Source of the DNA: UBA1924 sp963976625
Lineage (GTDB): Bacteria; Planctomycetota; Phycisphaerae; Phycisphaerales; UBA1924
Length of the DNA stretch: 64,000 bases
Reading direction: 5' to 3'
NCBI GenBank assembly: GCA_963976625.1
Contig: CAXBLA010000016.1
Coordinates: 1-64,000 of the forward strand
The position numbers and the translations under genes are program-made. The notes below the pieces were generated by a model. The model searched no databases. It was not told the origin of the DNA and was given only the letters and a program-made list of their open reading frames with translations. This document shows positions 25,907 to 34,007 of the stretch, in pieces; position 1 is the first letter of the stretch, and every line of letters starts with the position of its first letter.

Positions 25907-26215
25907 TCAGTCATCTTGCCCCGACACCGCAACCATCGGCAGCGTTCCTATACGCTGACCCTGATCGTTGACAATCACAAAGGCCGGCTCACCTTCGACA
26001 GTGTCGAAACCACCCACGGCCAGCGACTGCTGAGCCATCAACGCGGCCTGCGATTGGTGTTTGGTGAGCTGATTCGCGGTGTCAGCACTGGCCGTGGATG
26101 GCCCGCCATGCGATGCCACGGCGATCACAAACCCGATCCCGAGCACGATCGTGCACATCTTCCAGTAGCGTGATGAGTCGTCGTAGAGATGGGCGGCTGT
26201 GGTGGTGTCTGACAT
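25907..26215 (-). CDS. small hypothetical single-pass membrane protein
   Basis: The 102-residue protein has one membrane segment (about residues 19-36, MCTIVLGIGFVIAVASHG), an N-terminal soluble stretch, and a C-terminal domain with FVIVNDQGQRIGTLPMV. A GGAGA motif lies upstream of the ATG at 26215. It sits alone between the two PEP-CTERM-like genes on the same strand. An overlapping plus-strand frame (25763-26173) looks non-coding. No family is recognised. Confidence 0.65.
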   Translation of the reverse strand: MSDTTTAAHLYDDSSRYWKMCTIVLGIGFVIAVASHGGPSTASADTANQLTKHQSQAALMAQQSLAVGGFDTVEGEPAFVIVNDQGQRIGTLPMVAVSGQDD

Positions 26216-26373
26216 CTGAATCTCCGGCGAAGGGTGTGCGTACGCCGAGAGATCGTCCGGAACAGCATCAAATTTGAGTGATATCTATAGGGATCAACAC
26301 AAATCACCATTGCTCGCTGGACAGCCCATCCCGCTCCTTTTCGAGCGTCCGAGAACCGGTTGGCCATCAACAG

Positions 26374-26405
26374 AAAAACGGCCGGGAGTGATCCCGGCCG
26401 TTTTT
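26374..26405 (-). terminator. strong rho-independent terminator
   Basis: A near-perfect 14-bp stem (26374-26387 with 26392-26405, loop GTGA) has five As on one side and five Ts on the other, so it can act in both directions. It lies 28 bases past the stop of the exported protein gene at 26434 and most likely ends that transcript. Confidence 0.9.
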
Positions 26406-26433
26406 AAATCGTATCAATCGAAGACGCTATGGA

Positions 26434-27003
26434 TTAGCGACGACGACGACCAGCGACGATGCCGCCGAGGCCGAGCATGGCCAGTGAGCTTGGTGCTGGG
26501 ACGAGTGCCCAGGTACCGACATTGACGGCGTCGGGACCACCGATGTCATCATCGGTGTCAGCGCCTGCCCAGATGTCGCCGCTGGAGTTGCCAGCGAGCA
26601 TGGCCGCGTATACGACAGCTGTGACATCCCAGGTAGCCGAACCGGAGAATGCCTGCTGGCCACCGGTGACCGAGACGTTTGTATCGGTGGAGAATGACCA
26701 GACATCGATGCCAAAGCTGGTTGAGCCGTTGAACAATGATGGCGAACCATCTGATGGGTTGCCGATTGTGGTCAGATCGCCAACGCCGCCGGTGCCGCCG
26801 CCGGAGCCTGCGGTGTTGTAGAAGTCAGCGAGCATGAAGCCGGTGAAGTTACTGAATGTTGCGTCAGTTGATGCAGCACCACCGGTGGAGGTGATGGTGA
26901 TCTGGTTGGCGACCGAGAGGTCGACCGAGACGAGCTGCTCAGCCGAAGCGGTCATTGCGGTTGCTGCAGCGACAAGGGTTGCGATAGTGGTGATCTTGTT
27001 CAT
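26434..27003 (-). CDS. exported protein with PEP-CTERM-like sorting tail
   Basis: The 189-residue protein has a signal peptide (MNKITTIATLVAAATAMTASA), a Gly/Ser/Thr-rich beta domain low in Lys and Arg, and the tail VPAPSSLAMLGLGGIVAGRRRR. It is built like the protein at 25134, but the middle regions do not look alike, so they share only the sorting signal. An extracellular or envelope-anchored role is likely; function is unknown. The region upstream is non-coding for over 600 bases, leaving room for its own promoter. Confidence 0.88.
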   Translation of the reverse strand: MNKITTIATLVAAATAMTASAEQLVSVDLSVANQITITSTGGAASTDATFSNFTGFMLADFYNTAGSGGGTGGVGDLTTIGNPSDGSPSLFNGSTSFGIDVWSFSTDTNVSVTGGQQAFSGSATWDVTAVVYAAMLAGNSSGDIWAGADTDDDIGGPDAVNVGTWALVPAPSSLAMLGLGGIVAGRRRR

Positions 27004-27685
27004 TGGTGTGTTCTCTTTTCTCTTCTAGAAAAACTGTAAATGAGCTGATGTTCCGAGCGTTGTACACATCAAACCGCCGGCTTCCGCCTGACAGCCCGAA
27101 ATGTCCCATTGCTGGAAGAATCACCCCTCATTTATTCCCGAACTGACACATCGCCAGTTCTCTCCTGAACAGCGAGTTTAACACAAAACACATGAGTTGA
27201 TCCAGAGCAAACTTGGGTTCCTATAAAAAAATGATATAATTTTCTCGCCTTTCCATAGAACCTGGCCAACTCCCCAATACCAAGCAAAGACAATGCCGCC
27301 CGCGAGCAACGGCCATGCGCCCGCAATGACATCGAAAAATCCAAAAAAACAACAGCCCGGAGGGTCATCCGGGCTGGGGTTTGCCTATTGGCAGAGAGAG
27401 AGAAAGAGAGTTTGTGAACACCGATCTGTTCGGTGTGGATTCGTGATTTGAGCAGCGGCTTCGCTGATGCCTCGAAAGTACATCAGGACTGCCCGTGTGC
27501 CAGTCTTTCGGCTTGTTTTTTTCGGCCCTTGAGCGAGATGCCCTGTTATTTGCCCATAGAACGCGGTTTTTGAGGAGTGATAATTGTTTCTTTTTTCGAG
27601 CGCACGCGTATCATTCAAGCCGCGAATCCAATCAACAGCGTACTCACCGGACCACCTGGCCGGACCGCCTGAAGGAACCACCACC
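27004..27685. other. 682-base non-coding stretch with an orphan terminator
   Basis: No convincing gene is seen. It holds an A+T-rich part (27220-27245, including TATAAAAAAATGATATAAT), a minus-strand terminator at 27347-27375 with no gene in front of it, and a purine-only repeat (GAGAGAGAGAAAGAGAG, 27394-27410). Short hairpins include ACACCGA-TCTGT-TCGGTGT (27419-27437) and CAGCG-GCTT-CGCTG (27455-27468). The right end is the upstream region of the DegT gene. A minus-strand small RNA is possible. Confidence 0.5.
27347..27375 (-). terminator. orphan rho-independent terminator
   Basis: On the minus strand AGCCCGGA/TCCGGGCT (27354-27361 with 27368-27375, 6-nt loop) is followed by GTTGTTTTTTT. 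No coding gene ends here on the minus strand, so it probably ends a non-coding or very short transcript coming from about 27640. Confidence 0.7.
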
Positions 27686-28855
27686 ATGAGCACCGCCACC
27701 GCATCCGACCTCGCCATCAACGGGGGCTCCCCGGTCTTCGAATCTAATGTGCCGTTCATGTCCGTCGGGCTGACCAAAAAGGACATCGCCGCGGCCAACG
27801 AGGTCCTCGAATCGGGCATGCTCCGAGCCGCAAGCAAGTGCGCCGCCCTCGAAGAAGCATTCGCCGAGCAATCGGACGCTAAGTTCGGGCTCACCTGTGC
27901 CAACGGCACCTGCGCCCTCCAGCTCGCCTACGGCGTCCTGCTCGAACGCGGCGACGAGGTCATCACCCCCGCGTGGACCTACATCGCCACCGTCTCGATG
28001 CTGGTCGCCGCGGGCGCCAAGGTCGTCTTCTGTGATGCGATCGAGGACTCCTACCAGGCGGACCCCGCCGACATCGAACGCAAGATCACCCCCAACACCA
28101 AGGCCATCGCCGTCACCCATCTCTACGGCATCCCCGTGGACATCGACGCGATCGAAGCCATCGCCAAGAAGCACGACCTCAAGGTCATCTACGACAGCGC
28201 CCAGGCGCACATGGCGGAATACAACCGCCAAGGCATTGGTGCCTTCGGCGACGCCTGCACCTACTCCTTCTACGCCACCAAGAACCTGGGCACCGGCGAA
28301 GGCGGCATGGTTACCGTCAATGACGAAAACCTCGCCAAGCAGATCGGTTTCCTCCGCTCCCACGGCGAGACCGACAAGTACCTCCACGAATCCATCGGGT
28401 TCAACTACCGCATGAACGACATCACCGGCGCGATCGGGCTCAGCAAGCTCGAGACCCTCAAGCCCGAGACCGACCGCCGACGCGAAGTCGCCGAGCTCTA
28501 CGCCACACGCATCGACAGCATCGCCGGCGTCCACCGCCCCGTGCCCACCAAGGGCTCGAACCCTGCCTGGCACCTCTACACCTGCCGGGTTGATTTGGAC
28601 GCCCTGACCTGCACCCGCGACGAGTTCTGCGCCGCCCTCAATAAAGAAGGCGTGCCGACCGCGGTGCACTATCCCAAGCCGCTGACCGAGCAGCCCGCCT
28701 TCAAGGATCTGGCCGACCAGCAGTCCACCCTGCCCGTGTCGGTGAAGCTCGCGTCGTGCGTCTTCTGCATCCCCATCCACCAGAACCTGAGCGACGAGCA
28801 AGCCCACGGCGTCTGCGACGCCCTCGCCAAGGTGGCCGCGGCGTTTACGAAGTAA
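27686..28855 (+). CDS. DegT/DnrJ/EryC1/StrS-family aminotransferase
   Basis: The 389-residue protein has the family's PLP site: SFYATKNLGTGEGGMV with Lys199 as the Schiff-base lysine, and DSAQAHMAE (170-178) for cofactor binding. The N-terminal INGGSPVF and GLTKKDIAAANEVLESG are typical. Such enzymes aminate keto sugars used in lipopolysaccharide, exopolysaccharide or protein glycans. ATG at 27686 is chosen because the family N-terminus begins there; GAAGGA lies upstream. A strong terminator follows, so it is transcribed apart from the acyltransferase genes after it. Confidence 0.93.
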   Translation: MSTATASDLAINGGSPVFESNVPFMSVGLTKKDIAAANEVLESGMLRAASKCAALEEAFAEQSDAKFGLTCANGTCALQLAYGVLLERGDEVITPAWTYIATVSMLVAAGAKVVFCDAIEDSYQADPADIERKITPNTKAIAVTHLYGIPVDIDAIEAIAKKHDLKVIYDSAQAHMAEYNRQGIGAFGDACTYSFYATKNLGTGEGGMVTVNDENLAKQIGFLRSHGETDKYLHESIGFNYRMNDITGAIGLSKLETLKPETDRRREVAELYATRIDSIAGVHRPVPTKGSNPAWHLYTCRVDLDALTCTRDEFCAALNKEGVPTAVHYPKPLTEQPAFKDLADQQSTLPVSVKLASCVFCIPIHQNLSDEQAHGVCDALAKVAAAFTK

Positions 28856-28884
28856 AACCAGAAGCTGACCCATCTTATCCAGAG

Positions 28885-28909
28885 CCGCCCATACTCCGGG
28901 CGGTTTTTT
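28885..28909 (+). terminator. rho-independent terminator of the DegT gene
   Basis: CCGCCC (28885-28890) pairs with GGGCGG (28898-28903) and is followed at once by TTTTTT (28904-28909). It lies 30 bases after the aminotransferase stop. Confidence 0.85.
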
Positions 28910-28985
28910 CTTGCGCGTTCGCCGCCCTGTTTCCCCTGCTTCCAAAGCACGCCCAAGGCCGCATTGGGATATACTCCGGGCTCGC

Positions 28986-30440
28986 ATGGTCTTCTCATCC
29001 CAGACATTCCTCTTTGTGTTCTTCCCGATCGTGCTGCTGCTCTATGCGCTCTCGCCGACCCGCGCGAAAAACACCGTGCTGCTGCTCGCGAGCCTGCTGT
29101 TTTACCTCTGGGGCGGGGGCTGGTTCATCGGCTGGCTGCTGATGTCGATCGCGGGCAACTGGATCTTCGGGCACTTTGCCAGCAAGGCCAGAGCCGCCGA
29201 CAAGACCAAGCTCCTCCGACGCATCGTCGGGCTTTCGGTAGTCTTCAACATCGGAATCCTGGGCTGGTTCAAATACGCCAACTTCTTTGTCGATCAGATC
29301 AATGGGGCTGCGACCAAGCTGGGCTACGCAGGCATCACGATGGCCGATTCGCCCGAAGCCGAGGGCTGGTGGGCGATCGTGCTCCCGATCGGGATCTCGT
29401 TCTTCACCTTCCAGGCCAACAGCTATGTCTTCGACATCGCCAAGGGCGACGGCAAGGCCCTCAAGAACCCGCTGGACTTTGCGCTCTATGTCGCCCTGTT
29501 CCCCCAACTGATCGCCGGGCCGATCGTCCGCTACCACCAGGTCGCCGAGCAGCTTGTGTCGCGTGTGTTCTCGCTGGAAAATGTCACCGCCGGCATGAAC
29601 CGCTTCATGCTCGGGCTGTGCAAGAAGGTGCTCATCGCCGACTCGATCAGCCCATTAGCCGACATGGCGTTTAGCAATAGTGACAGCATCACCACCAACG
29701 ACGCCTGGCTGGGCATCCTCGCCTACACGCTGCAGATCTACTTCGATTTCTCGGGTTACTCCGACATGGCGATCGGGCTCGGTCGCATCTTCGGGTTCCG
29801 CTTCCCCGAGAACTTCAAGCACCCCTACTCCTCGGCTTCGATGACCGAGTTCTGGCGGCGCTGGCATGTGACGCTCTCCGAGTGGTTCCGCGACTATGTC
29901 TACTTCCCGCTCGGCGGCTCCTACGGCTCCAAGTTGCTCACCTACCGCAACCTCGTCATCGTCTTCCTGCTCACCGGCTTCTGGCACGGGGCCAACTGGA
30001 CCTTCATCGTCTGGGGCATGTTCCACGGCTTCTGGCTGATCGTCGACCGCCTGCTCGACAAGCCCGCTCGCCCGACTGGCTTCAAGCTCGGGCTCAACCG
30101 CTTCATTGTCGTGTTCTTGGTGATGATCGGGTGGGTCGTGTTCCGCGCCGAGTCGCTCTCGCAGGCCCACGAGTATTACTACGCCCTCTTTGGGGGCAAC
30201 ACGGGCTCGTTCTCGGTCTCGATGCTCCGCCTGCTCTCGACGCAGACACAAGTGGCTCTGGCCGCTGGCTCGCTGATCTTCTTTGTCCCCCGCCACTGGG
30301 CGATCGGCCCGGTGATCGAGCACGCCGACACGAAGGTGGCCGCGGGCTTGCGTTTGATTCTGGTGTGCGTCGCGCTGCCCTTGACCCTGATCCTGATCAT
30401 CAACGGCACCTACTCGCCGTTCTTGTACTTCCAGTTCTGA
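28986..30440 (+). CDS. MBOAT-family O-acyltransferase (AlgI-like)
   Basis: The 484-residue membrane protein has many hydrophobic segments and the conserved MBOAT regions. FWRRWHVTLSEWFRDYVYFPLGG is in the middle, and GFWHGANWTFIVWG carries the presumed catalytic His334. AlgI-type proteins move acetyl groups across the membrane to acetylate exopolysaccharide. The start at 28986 (MVFSSQTFLFVFFPIVLLLY) matches the usual N-terminus. Two SGNH-like genes follow directly, the partners expected for surface O-acetylation. Confidence 0.95.
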   Translation: MVFSSQTFLFVFFPIVLLLYALSPTRAKNTVLLLASLLFYLWGGGWFIGWLLMSIAGNWIFGHFASKARAADKTKLLRRIVGLSVVFNIGILGWFKYANFFVDQINGAATKLGYAGITMADSPEAEGWWAIVLPIGISFFTFQANSYVFDIAKGDGKALKNPLDFALYVALFPQLIAGPIVRYHQVAEQLVSRVFSLENVTAGMNRFMLGLCKKVLIADSISPLADMAFSNSDSITTNDAWLGILAYTLQIYFDFSGYSDMAIGLGRIFGFRFPENFKHPYSSASMTEFWRRWHVTLSEWFRDYVYFPLGGSYGSKLLTYRNLVIVFLLTGFWHGANWTFIVWGMFHGFWLIVDRLLDKPARPTGFKLGLNRFIVVFLVMIGWVVFRAESLSQAHEYYYALFGGNTGSFSVSMLRLLSTQTQVALAAGSLIFFVPRHWAIGPVIEHADTKVAAGLRLILVCVALPLTLILIINGTYSPFLYFQF

Positions 30441-30459
30441 TCCGCCACCCAAAGCACGC

Positions 30460-31635
30460 ATGAACACCTCGCGCACTATCTCTGGGCTGATTTGTCTCAC
30501 GCTGATCTGCGTGCCGATCGTCCTCGCTCCGTGGCGACTCGAACCATCGATCGAGTTCGTCACCAAGATGGAAAACCGCGCCCCCCATGACTTCCCCAAA
30601 CTCGCCAACCCCACCGACCTGCTCGACCACAACTGGTACAAGCTGGTATCGGACGCCTTCCAAGACCGCGTCCCTTACCGCAAAGAGCTCATGAGCCTGA
30701 GCACCACCATCGGGCTCGGCGCTTCCGACGGCATGTCATCCAAGGTTGTCGCGTTGGGCAAGGACGGCTGGTTGTTCTGGTACATGGCGCTGGCCGAGGA
30801 CTTTGGGTCGATGAACCACACCGAGCAGGCGATCGCCGCGATGGACATGTTCATCGCCAACGAGCGGTATTCGGGTGACCTGTTCATCATGGCCGCCCCG
30901 GACAAGGCGACGATTTATCCCGAGCAACTCAACGAGGAATCTTTCGCCCTCTATGAACCCAGCATCCCCCAACGCACCCGCCTGCACGACTGGTTCGCCG
31001 CCAACCCATCGGTCGCCCTCGACCTGTGGACCAAGCTCGGCGAGCTCAAAGCCGACCACGACGGCTTGATCTACGAGCCCGCCGGCACGCACTACAACTC
31101 CATCGGCGCGATGGTGCTCGCCAAAGCGATGGTCGACGCCGCCAGCCCGGGGCTCTGGGAGAGCGACTGGAACCAGAACGAGTTTATCGATCTCTGGACC
31201 CGCACCGAACCCCCCGAACTCGCCCTGCGTGGCGGCCTCTGGGATCGCACCGAGACCACCACCCGCTCGCAGGTCCAACGCCAAGGCGTCGAACTGATCG
31301 AACTCTTGGACGCCGGCGAACCTGTCAAAGAACCCGGTTTTCTGAGCATCACCGAGCTGACCTACCACAACAACAAACGAGCCATCAGCCGATCGCAATC
31401 GCGCCCGATGGTCGCTGGCAGAACGCTGGTCATCCACGATTCGTTCATCGCCGTGTACCTGCTGCCCACGCTCACGCAGTATTTCGAGGACATCGAGTTC
31501 ATCCATGTGGGCTATCTCACGCCCGCCGAGTTCCGCGCCGCTTTGGACACATATGATCGGGTGTACTTCGAGAGCGCCGAGCATTATTTCCCCGAGCGAG
31601 CGATCGAGTACTTTGAAGGGGGTCATCAACAATGA
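30460..31635 (+). CDS. AlgJ/AlgX-like SGNH-type protein, first copy
   Basis: The 391-residue protein has one N-terminal membrane segment (about 8-24), the family's ENRxxHDFPxL region (38-48), and an SGNH-type core. It has WLFW (104-107), THYNSIGA (210-217) with candidate catalytic His211, and VIHDSF (324-329) with candidate Ser328. The aspartate that normally precedes the histidine by two (DxH) is Gly209 here. Partners of AlgI-type MBOAT proteins finish acetyl transfer to polysaccharide in the periplasm. Its stop overlaps the next gene by 4 bases. Confidence 0.85.
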   Translation: MNTSRTISGLICLTLICVPIVLAPWRLEPSIEFVTKMENRAPHDFPKLANPTDLLDHNWYKLVSDAFQDRVPYRKELMSLSTTIGLGASDGMSSKVVALGKDGWLFWYMALAEDFGSMNHTEQAIAAMDMFIANERYSGDLFIMAAPDKATIYPEQLNEESFALYEPSIPQRTRLHDWFAANPSVALDLWTKLGELKADHDGLIYEPAGTHYNSIGAMVLAKAMVDAASPGLWESDWNQNEFIDLWTRTEPPELALRGGLWDRTETTTRSQVQRQGVELIELLDAGEPVKEPGFLSITELTYHNNKRAISRSQSRPMVAGRTLVIHDSFIAVYLLPTLTQYFEDIEFIHVGYLTPAEFRAALDTYDRVYFESAEHYFPERAIEYFEGGHQQ

Positions 31636-32855
31636 GCACGACCAACCCCATACCCACCACCACTCCCAATCCACGCACCCGCACCATCACCGGCGTGATC
31701 TGCCTCTCGGCCATCTGCCTGCCCCTGCTCATCGCCCCCTTCCGGCTTGACAACTCGCTCGGCTTCGTCACCGAGTTCGAGAACCGCACGCCCAACGAGT
31801 TCCCATCGCTCGAGCACGCCTCGGATCTGATGGACAACGACTGGTGGACGCAGGTCTCTAAATCCTTCGAGGACCGCGCACCGTTCCGCAAGCAGATCGT
31901 CACCCTCGAACGCACCATCAACCCCCCGATGTCCGGCATCGGGTTCAACCGCAAGGTCGAGCTGGGCGTGGACAACTGGCTCTTCTTCCGCAAGTCGCTC
32001 GATAAGGACCTGGGCACGCTCGAAGAAACCCAACTGGCCATCGAAGCCATCGAGGGCTTCGTCGCCAACAACGAGTTCAAGGCGGATCTCTTCATCGTCG
32101 TCGCGCCCAACAAGGTCACGATCTACCCCGAGAAACTCTCCGAACCCTCCCAAGCCAAGTTCGCCACCAGCCTCCCCCAGCGCGAGCTGCTCGCCGGCTA
32201 CTTCGCGACCAACAACAAGCCCTACCTGCTCGATGTCTGGACGCCGATGCTCGCGCTCAAAGCCTCCACCGACGAACTGATCTACGAACCGGGCGGCTCG
32301 CACTTCAACTCCCTTGGCGCGATGGTGATGGCCCAAGCCATGATCGACGCCGCGGATCCGACGCTGTGGGATGACGACGATCGCATGATCGAGTGGCAAG
32401 AGCCCGTCGTGCCTGACATCGCCAAAATGATCGGCGACTACGAGCACATCGAGACCCACACCCGCATCCAGATCCGTCGCCCGGGCGTCGAGTTCGTCGA
32501 GCTCTGGGACGAGCAAGAACCAGATAATCACCGCGCGATCGAAAACCCCGAGTTCTTATCGAGCAACGAGATCTCGTACTACCACCCACGCCACGCGATC
32601 ATGCGCTCGGAATCATCGCCGTTGATCCCCGGCAAGACGCTGATCCTCTTCGACTCGTTCATCGGGCACTACCTGCACCCCACGCTCACGCAGTTCTTCG
32701 AAGATGTCCGCTTCGTCCACATCGGCACCGCCGACCAAGCGTACCTGATCGACGCGCTCAACACCTACGACCGGGTGTACTTCCAGAGCGCCGAACGCCA
32801 CATCATCCCCCGCGCCATCGAGTTCTTCGGCCACCCCGAACAACCCGAATCCTAA
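31632..32855 (+). CDS. AlgJ/AlgX-like SGNH-type protein, second copy
   Basis: The 407-residue protein is a clear paralogue of the one before it. It has the same anchor (about 18-36), ENRTPNEFPSL (50-60), WLFF, SHFNSLGA (223-230) with His224, and LFDSF (339-343) with Ser342. Again glycine (Gly222) replaces the DxH aspartate. The ATGA overlap shows translational coupling. Having two adjacent copies suggests division of labour, for example one catalytic and one binding, or two acceptor sugars. The mannose-6-phosphate isomerase gene converges from the other side. Confidence 0.85.
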   Translation: MSTTNPIPTTTPNPRTRTITGVICLSAICLPLLIAPFRLDNSLGFVTEFENRTPNEFPSLEHASDLMDNDWWTQVSKSFEDRAPFRKQIVTLERTINPPMSGIGFNRKVELGVDNWLFFRKSLDKDLGTLEETQLAIEAIEGFVANNEFKADLFIVVAPNKVTIYPEKLSEPSQAKFATSLPQRELLAGYFATNNKPYLLDVWTPMLALKASTDELIYEPGGSHFNSLGAMVMAQAMIDAADPTLWDDDDRMIEWQEPVVPDIAKMIGDYEHIETHTRIQIRRPGVEFVELWDEQEPDNHRAIENPEFLSSNEISYYHPRHAIMRSESSPLIPGKTLILFDSFIGHYLHPTLTQFFEDVRFVHIGTADQAYLIDALNTYDRVYFQSAERHIIPRAIEFFGHPEQPES

Positions 32856-32869
32856 ACAGAGTCTTCAAC

Positions 32870-33961
32870 TCACACCAGCCGTGCAACGACCGCTTCGGTC
32901 CCCGGGCCAGCTCGTAAAATCGCATCGGCGGCGCACGCCGACGGGATCAGCACCGTCTGTCCGGGCTCGATGTTCACCTCACCAAACGCATCGGACTCGC
33001 TGGCGATCGACGCGCCCATGGTCTTGGGGATCATCACGATCACCGGCGAGTCGCCCGCGCCAGCCGCATCACCGGCATCAACCACGGGCACCGAAGCACA
33101 GCTCGCGCTCACGATATCAATCGTATAAAACTCGGTCGTTGAGACCCGGTCACGCGTCGAGCCCACCTTGGGCGGCATCGTCGACAGGCTCCCCATATCG
33201 TCGGCCATGTACGCATGGGCCTGCTCGGCGACCGGCGGATGCTCGAAGCTCGCGCATTCCACGGCCTGCTCAACATGCAGCTCGCGACCCTCGCGTCCGT
33301 ACTCCTTGGCCCAGTCGTACACTCGGAAGGTCGTATCGCTGGGCGTCTGGATCTCCGCGACCAGCACCCCCGCGCCCAGCGCGTGCACCGTCCCGCTGGG
33401 CAGCGTGTGGCACTGCCCGGGCACGGCCAACTCCTTGCGCATGATCGAGGGCACCGTGCCATCAATAATCGCCCTGCCCAGGTCCTCCTTGGTCACGCCA
33501 TCGAGGAACCCTTTATAGATCATCGGCGGGTTCCCATCCGCATCGGGCTGGGCATCGAGCACAAACCAGCTCTCGGTCTTGAGGTGCGCCCCGTCGTTGG
33601 CCTTTGCATATTCCGGCGACGGATGCACCTGCACGCTCAGGTGCTCGCTGGCGTCAAGATACTTGACGAGCAGCGGGAAGCCGCCCTGAGCACTGGGCTG
33701 TGCGTCGCCGAGCAGTTGATTTCCCCACAGGCTCATCGCATCGGCGATGGTTTTTCCTGCCAGCTCGCCATTGGTGATGACCGAGTGGGCCGGCTCGCCG
33801 CCGCCGCCGCTGGCGCTTGTGGAACCCAGGTCGGCCAACTCCCACGACTCGCCCGTGGGCTCGTCGATCGGAAGGGATTTGCCCAGGGTCGCGAGCCGAC
33901 GCCCGCCCCACACCTTGGCTTTGATGATGGGTTCAAAAACAACTGGATATGGCTTGCTCAT
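32870..33961 (-). CDS. manA: mannose-6-phosphate isomerase, class I
   Basis: The 363-residue protein has the cupin zinc site of type I phosphomannose isomerases: QVHP (111-114), the SWFVLDAQP strand, and LPSGTVHALGAGVLVAEIQ with the later zinc histidine. It interconverts fructose-6-phosphate and mannose-6-phosphate, feeding mannose-type nucleotide sugars. The start at 33961 is chosen because MSKPYPVVFEPIIKAKVWGGRRL is the family N-terminus. It is a short bacterial form and lies beside exopolysaccharide-type genes. Confidence 0.92.
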   Translation of the reverse strand: MSKPYPVVFEPIIKAKVWGGRRLATLGKSLPIDEPTGESWELADLGSTSASGGGGEPAHSVITNGELAGKTIADAMSLWGNQLLGDAQPSAQGGFPLLVKYLDASEHLSVQVHPSPEYAKANDGAHLKTESWFVLDAQPDADGNPPMIYKGFLDGVTKEDLGRAIIDGTVPSIMRKELAVPGQCHTLPSGTVHALGAGVLVAEIQTPSDTTFRVYDWAKEYGREGRELHVEQAVECASFEHPPVAEQAHAYMADDMGSLSTMPPKVGSTRDRVSTTEFYTIDIVSASCASVPVVDAGDAAGAGDSPVIVMIPKTMGASIASESDAFGEVNIEPGQTVLIPSACAADAILRAGPGTEAVVARLV

Positions 33962-34007
33962 GACTGGTCTCCACTTCGATACAAACGAGTATGTGAACAA
34001 CTGTATT

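Noticed and set aside
25763..26173. 136-codon plus-strand frame overlapping the small membrane protein gene
   Set aside because: It has no ribosome binding site and an Arg/His-rich composition. The minus-strand frame has a ribosome binding site and a clean membrane segment.
27644..28987. 447-codon minus-strand frame opposite the DegT gene
   Set aside because: It is the antisense of a clear aminotransferase and has no family resemblance. It does not explain the orphan terminator at 27347 because it ends upstream of it.
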